A stretch of 64,000 nt of DNA, taken from contig NZ_DASZBU010000019.1 in NCBI RefSeq assembly GCF_035943815.1, positions 1-64,000 on the forward strand. Reading direction: 5' to 3'. Of this stretch, positions 27,582 through 37,800 are shown piece by piece. Under the pieces are notes generated by a model. That model was not told the origin of the DNA and ran no database searches. It worked only from the letters and a program-made list of their open reading frames with translations. The DNA comes from Frateuria_A sp035943815. GTDB lineage: Bacteria > Pseudomonadota > Gammaproteobacteria > Xanthomonadales > Rhodanobacteraceae. Both the position numbers and the translations under genes were made by a program. The first letter of the stretch is position 1; every line of letters starts with the position of its first letter.

Positions 27582-28135
27582 TCATCCGGAGGCGGCGCCG
27601 CAATCGCTGCAAGTTCCACTGGCGGCAATTATCCTTTTCCTGAAGAACGCGCTCTTGAAGTACCGGTTCTTCCGACAGCGGATCGGCGTGCAACCCTCGT
27701 AGAAGATGATCTCCCCGTGGATGGGCAGAGCCTGAGTTCCTGCGGCAGCATCAGCGGGCGGCGTTCTTCGGCGTACGTGTAGGAGGTCGTGCCCTTGCTC
27801 ACGGTACGGTTGCGCCGGCGCACGGTGGTGTCGCCGAGCATCTTGGAGCAGTTGTCCGCATCCTGTTGCTCGCGCGGGCTGAACACGATGCTGGCGGCAT
27901 GGTTGGTGACGTAGGTCTGCGCCGCATCGGCGCCGGGCAAGCCTGATCCTGCCCACGCAGGGCACACCACCTGCGGCAGGTCGAGCGCCCGCAGGTACTG
28001 CCAATATAGGTAGCCGGTCCCAGCGGGATCGCGAGCTCCAGCAGCCACAGCGTCAGGAAGCCCGCCAGGTAGACGCCCACGACCAGCGGTCACGCCTGGT
28101 ATGCCGACCGCAAGCGCCATGGCTCTGCCGCTCAT
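27582..28135 (-). pseudogene. VirD4/TraG-type coupling protein remnant (type IV secretion)
   Basis: Pieces of a type IV coupling ATPase lie in order in three frames. The N-terminus begins MSGRAMALAVG (28135), continues as GVYLAGFLTLWLLELAIP in a second frame, then WQYLRALDLPQV, then PCVGRIRLA. This is directly joined to the C-terminal half: DAAQTYVTNHAASIVF, FSPREQQDADN, SKMLGDTTV, RRPLMLPQEL, and after another shift HGEIIFYEG, PIRCRKNRYF. The whole centre, including the Walker A region (about 300 residues or more), is missing. At least three frameshifts and one large deletion make it nonfunctional. No other type IV secretion genes are in the window. Confidence 0.8.
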
Positions 28136-28321
28136 GCCTGCCCCGTCCCTAGGAGAGGGCGCAGTCTAGCTCCGCGGCTTCCGGCTTTTGGGCGCCAGCT
28201 CGGAAGATCGGAAAAGCCTTACAGCCCGCCGCGCCAAGACGTGATGGCCCGCACTTGTGCGGCAGCACACCGCGACGGCACGGACCGGCCCCCGCCGTAA
28301 CGGGGAACCGGTCCCGCGGCC

Positions 28322-31300
28322 TTATTGCACCGGCACCTGCGCCAGCTGGGCCAGGCGCCGCACCGCCACCGAGGCAATCGGATAGTCGGCGTTCTGGGTC
28401 AGGATCTCCGCCAGCATGCTGCGGGTGTACTTGAGCGTGGCATCGTCGCGATCAAGCCAGGCCTGCACCGGCGAGACGTCCTTGCGGCCACCAGCCAGGG
28501 CCAGCACCTGCTGGGCCAGTGCTCGATGCTGGTGGTTGAGTTCGTCCAGCAGCGAGCCACGCGCCTGCGCGTGCCAGTGACCTTCCACCGGCAGCGCCTC
28601 GATCTGGCCGCGCAGCCACTCGAGGTCGAGCCGTTCGCCCAGTTCGTAGAACACGCGGGCGACGGTGGCGATCGGCTGGCCGCTCTGTTGGGCGACTTCG
28701 CACATGTCCAGGACCGCGCGCAGCACCGAAATGCGGGCCAGCCGCACGGCCAGCTCCGCCGGCACGCCCAGGCCTTCCCACTTCTCGCAGCTGAGCTCGA
28801 AGTCGGCTTTGCCCGTTTGCGTGAGCGCGTCAGGCAGCGCTTTGCGCAGCGCGGTGACACCGTCCTGGTAGCGCTCCACGTTGGCGGCGATGTCCAATGT
28901 GCCGCCCGGGCGGTTGAGCAGCCAGCGGGTCATGTGACGCAGCTGCGACCAGATCTGCATGATCGCGTCGATCTGCGTGTCCTCCGCGACCTTGCTGTCC
29001 AGCGCCTCGATCTGCGCCCACAGCTCGCGGGCATCCAGGATCTCGCGCGCGGCGGTGTAGGCCTTGGCGATCGCCGCCGGGCCCTGACCCGTGTCCTCCT
29101 GCATGCGCATCATGAAGGTGGCGCCCATGCGGTTGATCGTGGAGTTGGTCACCGCGGTGGCGATGATCTCGCGCTTGAGGCGATGGCGCTGCATGTTGGC
29201 CGCGTACTTGCCGTGCAGCGGCTCTGGGAAGTAGCGCACCAGCTCCTTGGACAGGTACGGATCTTCCGGCACGTCCGACTCGAGCAGCTGCTGGAACAGC
29301 TTGATCTTGTCGTAGGACAAGAGCACCGCCAGCTCCGGCCGGGTCAGGCCCTGGTGGCGGGTCTTGCGCTCGGTCAGCTCCGCGTCGGAGGGCAGGTTCT
29401 CGACCTGGCGGTCGAGCAGGCCCTCGGCCTCCAGCTCGCGGATGAAGTGCGCCATCGAGCCCAGCCGCTTGACCGACTGGTGCTCCATCAGGGTGATCGC
29501 CTGGTTCTGGCGGTAGTTGTCCCACAGCACCAGTTGCGCGACCTCGTCGGTCATCGCGGCCAGCTGCTTGTTGCGGCCTTCCTCGGTCAGCTCGCCGCGG
29601 CGTACCGCGTCGTTGAGCAGGATCTTGATGTTGACCTCGTGGTCGGAGGTGTCCACGCCGGCCGAGTTGTCGATGAAGTCGGTGTTGAGCAGCACGCCAT
29701 GCTGGGCGGCCTCGATGCGGCCCTTCTGGGTGAAGCCCAGGTTGCCGCCCTCGCCCACCACCTTGCAGCGCAGGTCGGCGCCGTTGATGCGCAAGGCGTT
29801 GTTGGCGCGGTCGCCGACATCGGCGTTGGTCTCGTGCGATGACTTCACGTAGGTGCCGATGCCGCCGTTCCACAGCAGGTCGACCGGCGCCTTGAGGATC
29901 GCGCTCATCAGTTCCGAGGGCGTCAGGTGGGTTGCCTCACCCTTGATGCCCAGCGCCTCGCGCACCTGCGGGGATACCGGAATCGACTTCAGGCTGCGGG
30001 CGTAGATGCCGCCGCCTTCGGAGATCAGCGACCTGTCGTAATCGTCCCAGCTCGAACGCGGCAGCTTGAACATGCGCTGGCGCTCGGCGAAGGATTTCGC
30101 CGCGTCCGGGTTGGGGTCCAGGAAGATGTGGCGGTGGTCGAACGCTGCCAGCAGGCGGATGTGTTCGGACAGCAGCATGCCGTTGCCGAACACGTCGCCG
30201 GACATATCGCCGATGCCCACGCAGCTGAAGTCCTGGGTCTGCGAGTCGCGGCCGAGCGCGCGGAAGTGGCGCTTGACCGATTCCCAGGCGCCCTTGGCGG
30301 TGATGCCCATGCCCTTGTGGTCATAGCCGTTCGAGCCGCCGGAGGCGAACGCGTCGCCCAGCCAGAAGTTGTGCTCGATCGAGATCGCATTGGCGATGTC
30401 GGAGAACGTCGCCGTGCCCTTGTCGGCCGCGACCACCAGGTACGGGTCGTCCAGGTCGTGGCGTACCACCTCGTGCGGCGGCACCACCTTGCCCTCGACC
30501 AGGTTGTCGGTGATGTCGAGCAGGCCGTTGATGAACATCTTGTAGCAGGCGATGCCCTCGGCCAGCTGCGCGTCGCGGTCGCCGGCGCCACCCGTCGGCA
30601 TGGGCGGGCGCTTGACGAAAAAGCCACCCTTGGAACCGACCGGCACGATCACGGTGTTCTTGACCATCTGCGCCTTGACCAGGCCGAGCACTTCCGTGCG
30701 GAAGTCCTCGCGACGATCGGACCAGCGCAGGCCGCCGCGCGCCACTGCGCCGAAGCGCAGGTGGATGCCTTCCACGCGCGCGGCCGACACGAAGATCTCG
30801 CGGAAGGGCACCGGCTTGGGCAGGTCGGGCACTTTGTGCGAGTCGAACTTGTAGCTGATGTAGGGACGGTACGCGCCGTCCCACTGCTGGAAGAAGCTGG
30901 TGCGCAGGGTGGCGCGGATCACGCCCAGGAAGCTGCGCAGGATGCGGTCGTCGTCCAGGCTGGCGACGTTTTCCAGCAGCAGGCCGATGGCCTCCTCGAT
31001 GGTCGACACCTGCTCCGCGCGCGAGCGCGAGAGCATCGACACCAGGCCATCGACCAGCCCCGGCTGCGCGGCCTGCACGTTGCCCGGGATCAGCAAGCGC
31101 ATCTCGGCATCGAGCAGCTCCCTGGCGGTCTTGAGTTCGCCGGCGGAAAGGCTCTCGCGGCGCGGGTCGAACTTGGCGTTGAACAATTCCACGAACAGCC
31201 CGGCGATGGCCGGATAGCGGTTGAGCGCATCCTCCATGTAGGCCTGCGAGAACGACACGCCGGTCTGTAGCAGGTACTTGCAGTAGCCGCGCAGCATGGC

Positions 31301-33265
31301 GACCTGGCGCCAGTTGAGCTTGGCGCCGAGCACCAGCCGGTTGAAGCCGTCGTTCTCGGCATTGCCGCGCCAGATCTGCTCGAAGGCGTCCTCGAACAGC
31401 GTGCCGACCTGCTCCACGGTGAAGGTGAGGTGGCCGACCGGCTGCACCTCGAAATCCTGGATGAACAGCGGCGTGCCGCCGGTGTCGACGTCGTAGACGT
31501 GCTCGGTGAGCACGCGCAACCCCAGGTTTTCCAGCTGCGGCAGCACTTCGGACAGGGCAATGTCGCTGCCGGAGCGGTAGACCTTGAAACGCAGCTCGTC
31601 CGGCCGCTGCGGCGGATGGTAGAAGGACATGCGCACGGCATCGTCGCCCTCCAGCAGCGACAGCTCGTGGACGTCTTCGGCGGCCACCTCCGGGCTCACC
31701 TCGTCGGCGTAGCCGACCGGCAACGCCTTGGCATAGCGGTTGGCCAGAACCACACCCTCGTGGTCGCCGCGCGCGCGCACCAGCGCGTCGCGCACGTCGT
31801 CGTGCCAGTTGCGCACGATCGAGGCCACGGACTGCTCCAGTGCCGCCGTGTCGTATGCCGTGCGATCGCCGATCTTCGGGCGCACCACCACGTGCAGGCG
31901 CGCCAGCGCGGCCTCGCCCATCAGCACGGCCGAATCGACATGCTCGCCGTGCAGGGCATCGCGCAGCAGATGCTCGATGCGCTCGCGCACGGTGGTGTTG
32001 AAGCGCTCGCGCGGCACGTAGACCAGACAGGTATAGAAGCGGCCATAACGGTCGCGGCGCACGAACAGGCGCGTGCGCGCGCGCTGGCGCAGCTCGAGGA
32101 TGCCGCTGGCGATGGAGAACAATTCCTCCTCGCTGCTCTGGAACAGCTCGTCGCGCGGCAGGGTCTCGAGGATGTGCCGCAGCGACTTGCCCGAATACGA
32201 ATCGCGCTTCAGGCCGGAGCGGCACATGACCGCTTCGACCCGCTGGCGCACCAGCGGCACGTCCTGCGGACGGACCATGTAGGCATTGGAAGTGAACAGA
32301 CCTAGAAAGCGCTGCTCGGCCACCGGCCTGCCAGCCGCGTCGAACTTGAGCACGCCCACGTAATCCATGTAGCCAGGGCGGTGCACGTGCGAGCGCGCGT
32401 TGGTCTTGGTCAGGATGATCGCATCGGTGGCGCCGGAGTGCGGCAACTCCGAGGCGACCAGGCTTCGCAGCGAGCGCGGCGCTACCGAGCGCTCGCTGCC
32501 GCGCAGGATGCCCAGGCCGGAGCTGTCGATGGCGCGCAACACGTCCTCGCCGTCGGCCTCGGTCACCTCGTACTCGCGGTAGCCTAGGAAGGTGAAGTTG
32601 TCATCGGCGAGCCAGCGCAGGAAATCGGCGGCTTCCCCAACCGAACGCTCGTCCATCGGCAGCTTGCGCTGCGGCAGCTCGGCGGCCACTGACAATGCCT
32701 TGTCGCGCATGGCCGACCAGTCGCCCACCGCGGCACGCACGTCTTCCAGCGCCGCTTCCACACGCGCCTGGAGCGCAGTCTGAGCGGCCTCGTCGGCGAC
32801 GCGGTCGACTTCGAAATGCATCACCGACTCGGCCACGCCGGCCTCGTTGCCCAGGCGCTGGAGCTGGCCCTTGGCGTCGCGGCTGGCCTTGATCACCGGA
32901 TGGATCACCGCGTGGATCTGCAGTTGTTCCGACACGATCATGCTGACCGTGTCGACCAGGAAGGGCATGTCGTCCGTGACCACTTCGACCACGCTACGGC
33001 CCGCGTGGCCGCGCCCGGGGTTGAGCACGCGCACCTTGGCACGGCCAGGCTCGCGCTGCTGGAGGAAATCGAGCAGGCCGGCAACGAGCGAGGCCCATTC
33101 CGCCGGCGTGTGCAGGTCCACGTCGCTGTGCGCCATCCGCGCGAAGAAGGCACCGATAAAAAATTGCGCCTCATCAAGGCGCTGGGTCGGAAAGCCGCTG
33201 TTCTTCAGTTCCTCGAAAACAGCCGGGGGAACCGCACTGTCGCTGGTCGCGCGAATGGCATTCAT
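28322..33265 (-). CDS. gdhB: NAD-specific glutamate dehydrogenase, large (about 180 kDa) type
   Basis: The 1647-residue enzyme oxidises glutamate to 2-oxoglutarate and ammonia with NAD. It belongs to the L-180/GDH2 class, with long N-terminal ACT-like regulatory regions (about 1-700) before the catalytic domain. Around residues 880-960 the catalytic and nucleotide-binding blocks are seen (VPVGSKGGFFVKRPP, GDMSGDVFGNGMLLS). The length matches the class (about 1600). It is a single gene, with the start ATG at 33263-33265, facing the RND pump genes across a 425-bp region. Confidence 0.93.
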   Translation of the reverse strand: MNAIRATSDSAVPPAVFEELKNSGFPTQRLDEAQFFIGAFFARMAHSDVDLHTPAEWASLVAGLLDFLQQREPGRAKVRVLNPGRGHAGRSVVEVVTDDMPFLVDTVSMIVSEQLQIHAVIHPVIKASRDAKGQLQRLGNEAGVAESVMHFEVDRVADEAAQTALQARVEAALEDVRAAVGDWSAMRDKALSVAAELPQRKLPMDERSVGEAADFLRWLADDNFTFLGYREYEVTEADGEDVLRAIDSSGLGILRGSERSVAPRSLRSLVASELPHSGATDAIILTKTNARSHVHRPGYMDYVGVLKFDAAGRPVAEQRFLGLFTSNAYMVRPQDVPLVRQRVEAVMCRSGLKRDSYSGKSLRHILETLPRDELFQSSEEELFSIASGILELRQRARTRLFVRRDRYGRFYTCLVYVPRERFNTTVRERIEHLLRDALHGEHVDSAVLMGEAALARLHVVVRPKIGDRTAYDTAALEQSVASIVRNWHDDVRDALVRARGDHEGVVLANRYAKALPVGYADEVSPEVAAEDVHELSLLEGDDAVRMSFYHPPQRPDELRFKVYRSGSDIALSEVLPQLENLGLRVLTEHVYDVDTGGTPLFIQDFEVQPVGHLTFTVEQVGTLFEDAFEQIWRGNAENDGFNRLVLGAKLNWRQVAMLRGYCKYLLQTGVSFSQAYMEDALNRYPAIAGLFVELFNAKFDPRRESLSAGELKTARELLDAEMRLLIPGNVQAAQPGLVDGLVSMLSRSRAEQVSTIEEAIGLLLENVASLDDDRILRSFLGVIRATLRTSFFQQWDGAYRPYISYKFDSHKVPDLPKPVPFREIFVSAARVEGIHLRFGAVARGGLRWSDRREDFRTEVLGLVKAQMVKNTVIVPVGSKGGFFVKRPPMPTGGAGDRDAQLAEGIACYKMFINGLLDITDNLVEGKVVPPHEVVRHDLDDPYLVVAADKGTATFSDIANAISIEHNFWLGDAFASGGSNGYDHKGMGITAKGAWESVKRHFRALGRDSQTQDFSCVGIGDMSGDVFGNGMLLSEHIRLLAAFDHRHIFLDPNPDAAKSFAERQRMFKLPRSSWDDYDRSLISEGGGIYARSLKSIPVSPQVREALGIKGEATHLTPSELMSAILKAPVDLLWNGGIGTYVKSSHETNADVGDRANNALRINGADLRCKVVGEGGNLGFTQKGRIEAAQHGVLLNTDFIDNSAGVDTSDHEVNIKILLNDAVRRGELTEEGRNKQLAAMTDEVAQLVLWDNYRQNQAITLMEHQSVKRLGSMAHFIRELEAEGLLDRQVENLPSDAELTERKTRHQGLTRPELAVLLSYDKIKLFQQLLESDVPEDPYLSKELVRYFPEPLHGKYAANMQRHRLKREIIATAVTNSTINRMGATFMMRMQEDTGQGPAAIAKAYTAAREILDARELWAQIEALDSKVAEDTQIDAIMQIWSQLRHMTRWLLNRPGGTLDIAANVERYQDGVTALRKALPDALTQTGKADFELSCEKWEGLGVPAELAVRLARISVLRAVLDMCEVAQQSGQPIATVARVFYELGERLDLEWLRGQIEALPVEGHWHAQARGSLLDELNHQHRALAQQVLALAGGRKDVSPVQAWLDRDDATLKYTRSMLAEILTQNADYPIASVAVRRLAQLAQVPVQ

Positions 33266-33690
33266 GGCATCTGCTTGTCAGTGGAAACGAAAGTACCCGC
33301 GCCGGGGATGCGCAAAGCCCGAAAAGGATACGCCGGGCGTCAGGGCGATTCCACCGACGGGGCCTGAAGTTGCAAGGACCCGAGCGCATTGCGAGCTTTT
33401 CGTCGAGGTTCATGTCGATCGCCGGTGCCGAGCTTCGTCGTGCTCCGGTGGCGACCGATGAGCAATCCCTTGCGACAGGTTTTGATTACGACGCCCGGTA
33501 ACGCGCAAGTCTTGGCTTGCACGGTTCGCAAAATGTAAACTCGACGGTATAGTTGTGCATTTCCAGCCGGCGATGGCCCCGCCGTCGGCGCGCCGTGTCA
33601 CGACCATTGGCACTGGTCGGCCACGGCTACGTTCGTATGCTCGCCGGCTTCCCGCCGCGTCCTGACACGCCTCATAAGAATGGAGTTCCC
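33266..33690. other. 425-bp divergent control region between gdhB and the RND pump
   Basis: The region holds no convincing gene; short frames seen in it lack starts and ribosome sites. It must carry both promoters. The pump promoter is at 33525-33559 (separate entry). No regulator gene of the TetR or MarR type lies between the two units, so the pump's regulator is encoded elsewhere. Confidence 0.55.
33525..33559 (+). promoter_or_regulatory. Putative RND pump promoter with overlapping dyad
   Basis: TTCGCA (33525-33530) and TATAGT (33548-33553) are 17 bp apart, a plausible sigma70 promoter. An imperfect inverted repeat, TGTAAACT (33534-33541) and AGTTGTGCA (33551-33559), overlaps spacer and -10 box, the usual place for a TetR-type repressor of efflux pumps. 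Transcription from here would leave a leader of about 130 bases before the ATG at 33691. Confidence 0.5.
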
Positions 33691-34875
33691 ATGAAGTCCA
33701 CCACAACGCGCACCTTGGCTCTGTGCCTCGGCCTGCTCACCCTGGCCGCTTGCGGCAAGGGCCAGCCGCAGGGGCAGCAGCAGATGCCGCCGCCGCAAGT
33801 GGGCGTGATCACCGTCAAGCCGCAGACCGTGCCGCTGACCAAGAACCTGGTCGGCCGTCTATCGGCCTTCCGCAGCGCGGACGTGCGGGCCCGCGTGCCC
33901 GGCGTGCTCGTCAAACGCACCTACGAGGAAGGCACCGACGTCAAGCAGGGGCGGTTGCTGTTCCAAATCGACCCGGCACCGCTGAAGGCAACGCTGGGCG
34001 CGGCGCAGGGCAACCTCGCACAGGCGCAGGCGAGCTACACCAACGCCAAGATCAATGCTCAGCGCGCCCGCGAGCTGGCACCCAAGGGCTATGTGTCCAA
34101 GGCCGACCTGGACAATGCACTGGCCGCCGAACGCAGCGCCGCGGCCGCCATGCAGCAGGCGCGCGCCAACGTGCAGTCGGCGCAGATCAACCTGGGCTAT
34201 GCCGACGTGCGCTCGCCGATCGACGGCCGCGCCGGCCAGCAGCAGGTCACCGAGGGCGCGCTGGTCGGCCAGGGCGAGGCCACGCTGCTCACCACCGTCG
34301 ACCAGATCGACCCGCTGTACGTGAACTTCACCATGAGCGTGGCCGAGCTGGAGCAGCTGCGCCAGGCGCAGGGCCAGGGCAACGTGTCACTGGCAGGCAA
34401 CGCCAACGCCAGCGTGCGGGTGACGCTGCCCAACGGCAGCCCGTACGGCGAAACGGGCACGCTGGACTTCTCCTCCACCACGGTCGACCCGGCCACCGGT
34501 GCGGTGAAGCTGCGCGCACGCATTCCCAATCCGCAGCGCACCCTGTTGCCCGGCATGTACGTCACCATCGCCGCCTCGCTGGGCCAACGCCACAACGTGT
34601 TCCTGGTACCGCAGCCGGCCGTGCTGCGCGACACGGTGGGCGCCTTCGTCTTCACCGTCGGTGCCGACGGCAAGGTCGCCCGCCGCGACGTGACCACCAG
34701 CGCGATGGACGGCAACGACTGGGTCGTCACCGGCGGCCTCAAGGCGGACGAGAAGGTGATCGTCTCGGGCGTGCAGAACGTCAAGGAAGGGGCCCCCGCC
34801 AATGCCTCTCCGTGGCAGCCGCCGGCAGCGGCTGGCAAGGCCTCCGCGGCCTCCGCGACCGCGCGCGGCAAGTAA
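33691..34875 (+). CDS. RND efflux periplasmic adaptor (AcrA/MexA type)
   Basis: A 394-residue membrane fusion protein. A lipobox (LTLAAC, cysteine about 19) anchors it in the membrane. It has a biotinyl-lipoyl-like half, an alpha-helical hairpin (about 100-165; AQGNLAQAQASYTNAK), a beta-barrel domain and a membrane-proximal domain. The start MKSTTTRTLALCLG follows TAAGAATGGAG. It is followed after 13 bp by the RND transporter gene; the two act as one pump. The outer membrane channel is not encoded here. Confidence 0.92.
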   Translation: MKSTTTRTLALCLGLLTLAACGKGQPQGQQQMPPPQVGVITVKPQTVPLTKNLVGRLSAFRSADVRARVPGVLVKRTYEEGTDVKQGRLLFQIDPAPLKATLGAAQGNLAQAQASYTNAKINAQRARELAPKGYVSKADLDNALAAERSAAAAMQQARANVQSAQINLGYADVRSPIDGRAGQQQVTEGALVGQGEATLLTTVDQIDPLYVNFTMSVAELEQLRQAQGQGNVSLAGNANASVRVTLPNGSPYGETGTLDFSSTTVDPATGAVKLRARIPNPQRTLLPGMYVTIAASLGQRHNVFLVPQPAVLRDTVGAFVFTVGADGKVARRDVTTSAMDGNDWVVTGGLKADEKVIVSGVQNVKEGAPANASPWQPPAAAGKASAASATARGK

Positions 34876-34888
34876 CGGAGCCAAGACC

Positions 34889-37800
34889 ATGCCGAGTTTT
34901 TTCATCGACCGCCCGATCTTCGCGTGGGTGGTGGCGATCCTCATCTCACTTGGCGGCGTGCTGGCCATCCTCAACCTGGGCGTGGAGTCCTACCCGAACA
35001 TCGCGCCGCCTGCGGTGACGGTGAACGCCTCCTACCCCGGCGCCAGCGCCGAGACCACCGAGAAAACCGTCACCCAGGTGATCGAGCAGCAGCTGACCGG
35101 CATCGATCACCTGCTGTACTTCAGCTCCTCCTCCAGCTCCAGCGGCCGCGCCAGCATCACGCTGACCTTCGAAAGCGGCACCGACCCGGACATCGCGCAG
35201 GTGCAGGTGCAGAACAAGGTCGCATTGGCCACGCCGCGCCTGCCCTCGGAAGTGACCCAGCAAGGCGTGGTGGTGGCCAAGGCCAACGCCGGCTTCCTGA
35301 TGGTCGTAGCGCTGAAGTCCGACAACCCGAACATCGACCGCGACCGGCTGAGCGACATCGTCGGCTCGCAGGTGCTCGACCAGATCTCGCGCGTACCCGG
35401 CGTGGGCAGCACCCAGCAGTTCGGATCCGAGTACGCCATGCGCATCTGGCTCAACCCGGACAAGCTGCAGGGCTACAGCCTGTCGGCCACCCAGGTGCTG
35501 AACGCGATCAAGGCGCAGAACGTGCAGTTCGCCGCCGGTTCGATCGGCGCAGATCCGGCCCTGCCCGGCCAGGGCTTCACGGCAACGGTATCGACCGAGG
35601 GCCGCTTCACCAGCCCCGACCAGTTCGCCGGCATCATCCTGCGCGCCAACCCGGACGGCACTACGGTCAAGCTCGGCGACGTGGCGCGTATCAGCTTCGG
35701 CCCAGGCAACTACGGCTTCGACACCACCGTCGACGGCAAGCCGATCGGCGCCTTCGCCATCCAGCTGCTGCCCGGCGCCAACGCGCTCAACGTGGCCACC
35801 GCGGTGCGCGGCAAGATGGACGAGCTCGCTCCCAGCTTTCCGCCGGGCGTGAGCTGGTTCAGCCCGTACGACAGCACCTCGTTCGTGAGGATCTCCATCG
35901 ACGAGGTGGTGCACACGCTGATCGAGGCCATCATCCTGGTCTTCCTCGTGATGTGGCTGTTCCTGCAGAACATCCGCGCCACGATCATCCCGACGCTGGT
36001 CATCCCGGTGGCCCTGCTGGGCACGTTCTTAGGGATGCTGGTGCTCGGCTTCACGATCAACCAGCTGACCCTGTTCGGCATGGTGCTGGCCATCGGCATC
36101 GTGGTGGACGACGCGATCGTGGTGATCGAGAACGTCGAACGCATCATGACCGAAGAGAACCTCGCGCCGAAGGAAGCCACGCGCAAGGCGATGGGCCAGA
36201 TCACCGGCGCCGTGGTGGCGATCACCGTGGTGCTGACGGCCGTGTTCGTGCCCTCGGCGCTGCAGCCGGGCGCCTCGGGCATCATCTACAAGCAGTTCGC
36301 GTTGACCATCGCGGTGTCGATGGCATTCTCGGCCTTCCTGGCGCTGTCCTTCACGCCGGCGCTGTGCGCGAGCTTCCTGCAGCCGGAACACCACAAGAAG
36401 AAGAACGTGGTCTTCCGCAAGTTCAATCAGTTCTTCGACTGGACCACGCGCACCTATACCGGCCACGTCGGGGGTGCCGTGCGGCACGCGCCGCGCTGGA
36501 TGTTCGTGTTCGTGCTGGTTGCGGTGCTGGCGGGCTTTCTCTACACCCGCCTGCCCGGCAGCTTCCTGCCGGAGGAAGACCAGGGCTACGCGATGTCGGT
36601 GATCCAGTTGCCGCCGGGCGCCACCAAGCAGCGCACCGAAGAGGTGATGGGCCAGATGCTGAAGATCCTGAAGAAGGATCCCTCGGTCGATACCGTGCTG
36701 CAGGTGGCCGGCTTCAGCTTCATCGGTTCGGGCGAGAACGCGGGCATGGCGTTCATCAAGCTCAAGGATTGGGCCGACCGCAAGGACACCGCGGCTGAGT
36801 TCATCCAGCGCGCCAATGGTGAGCTGTTCCAGATCCATGACGCACGCATCTTCGTGGTGAACATCCCTACGGTGCAGGGCCTGGGCCAGTTCGGCGGTTT
36901 CGACATGTACCTGCAAGACCGTAGCGGCGCCGGCCGCGACGCGCTGACCCAGGCTCGCAACATGCTGCTGGGCAAGGCCAGCCAGGATTCGCTGCTGACC
37001 GGCGTGCGGCCCAATGCGCTGGAGGATTCGCCGCAGCTGCACCTGGACGTGGACCGCGTGCAGGCGCAGTCGATGGGCCTGTCGGTGGGCGACATCTACA
37101 ACGCGATCGGACTGATGCTGGCGCCCGTTTATGTCAACGACTTCACCTACGGCGGCCGCGTCAAGCGCGTGATCATGCAGGCCGACGCCTCCTACCGCAT
37201 GAGCCCGGATGCGCTGCAGCACTTCTTCACGCCTAGCAGCACGCAGACCACCAGTGCCGGCACACCCGACATGATCCCGCTGTCGAACGTGGTGCATGCG
37301 GACTGGCGGATGGGTTCGCCTTCGCTGACCCGATACAACGGCTACGCCGCGGTGGAGATCGTCGGCTCGCCCGCCCCCGGGCACGCCTCGGGCGAGGCGA
37401 TGAACGAGATGGAGAAGATCGTCACCAACGATCTGCCCAAGGGCTACGGCTTCGACTGGACCGGCCAGTCCTACCAGGAGATCCTTTCGGGCAACGCCGC
37501 CACGCTGCTGATGGTGCTGTCGATCGTGATCGTGTTCCTGGCGCTGGCCGCGCTCTACGAGAGCTGGTCGATTCCTGTGTCGGTGCTGCTGGTGCTGCCG
37601 CTGGGCCTGCTCGGCGCGGTGGTGTTCACCCTGCTGCGCGGGCTGCCCAACGACATCTACTTCAAGGTCGGTCTGATCACGGTGATCGGCCTGGCGGCGA
37701 AGAACGCGATCCTGATCGTGGAGTTCGCGGTGGAGCAGCAGGCCCATGGCCAGACGCTGCGTGCCGGCGTGATCGAAGCGGCGCGCCTGCGACTGCGGCC

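Noticed and set aside
27629..28135. A 168-residue gene of its own in the VirD4 relic
   Set aside because: The VirD4 pattern jumps between three frames, so this frame is just one piece of a broken gene.
33340..33531. A 63-residue minus-strand gene in the gdhB-RND spacer
   Set aside because: No ribosome site, no motif and it overlaps the likely pump promoter.
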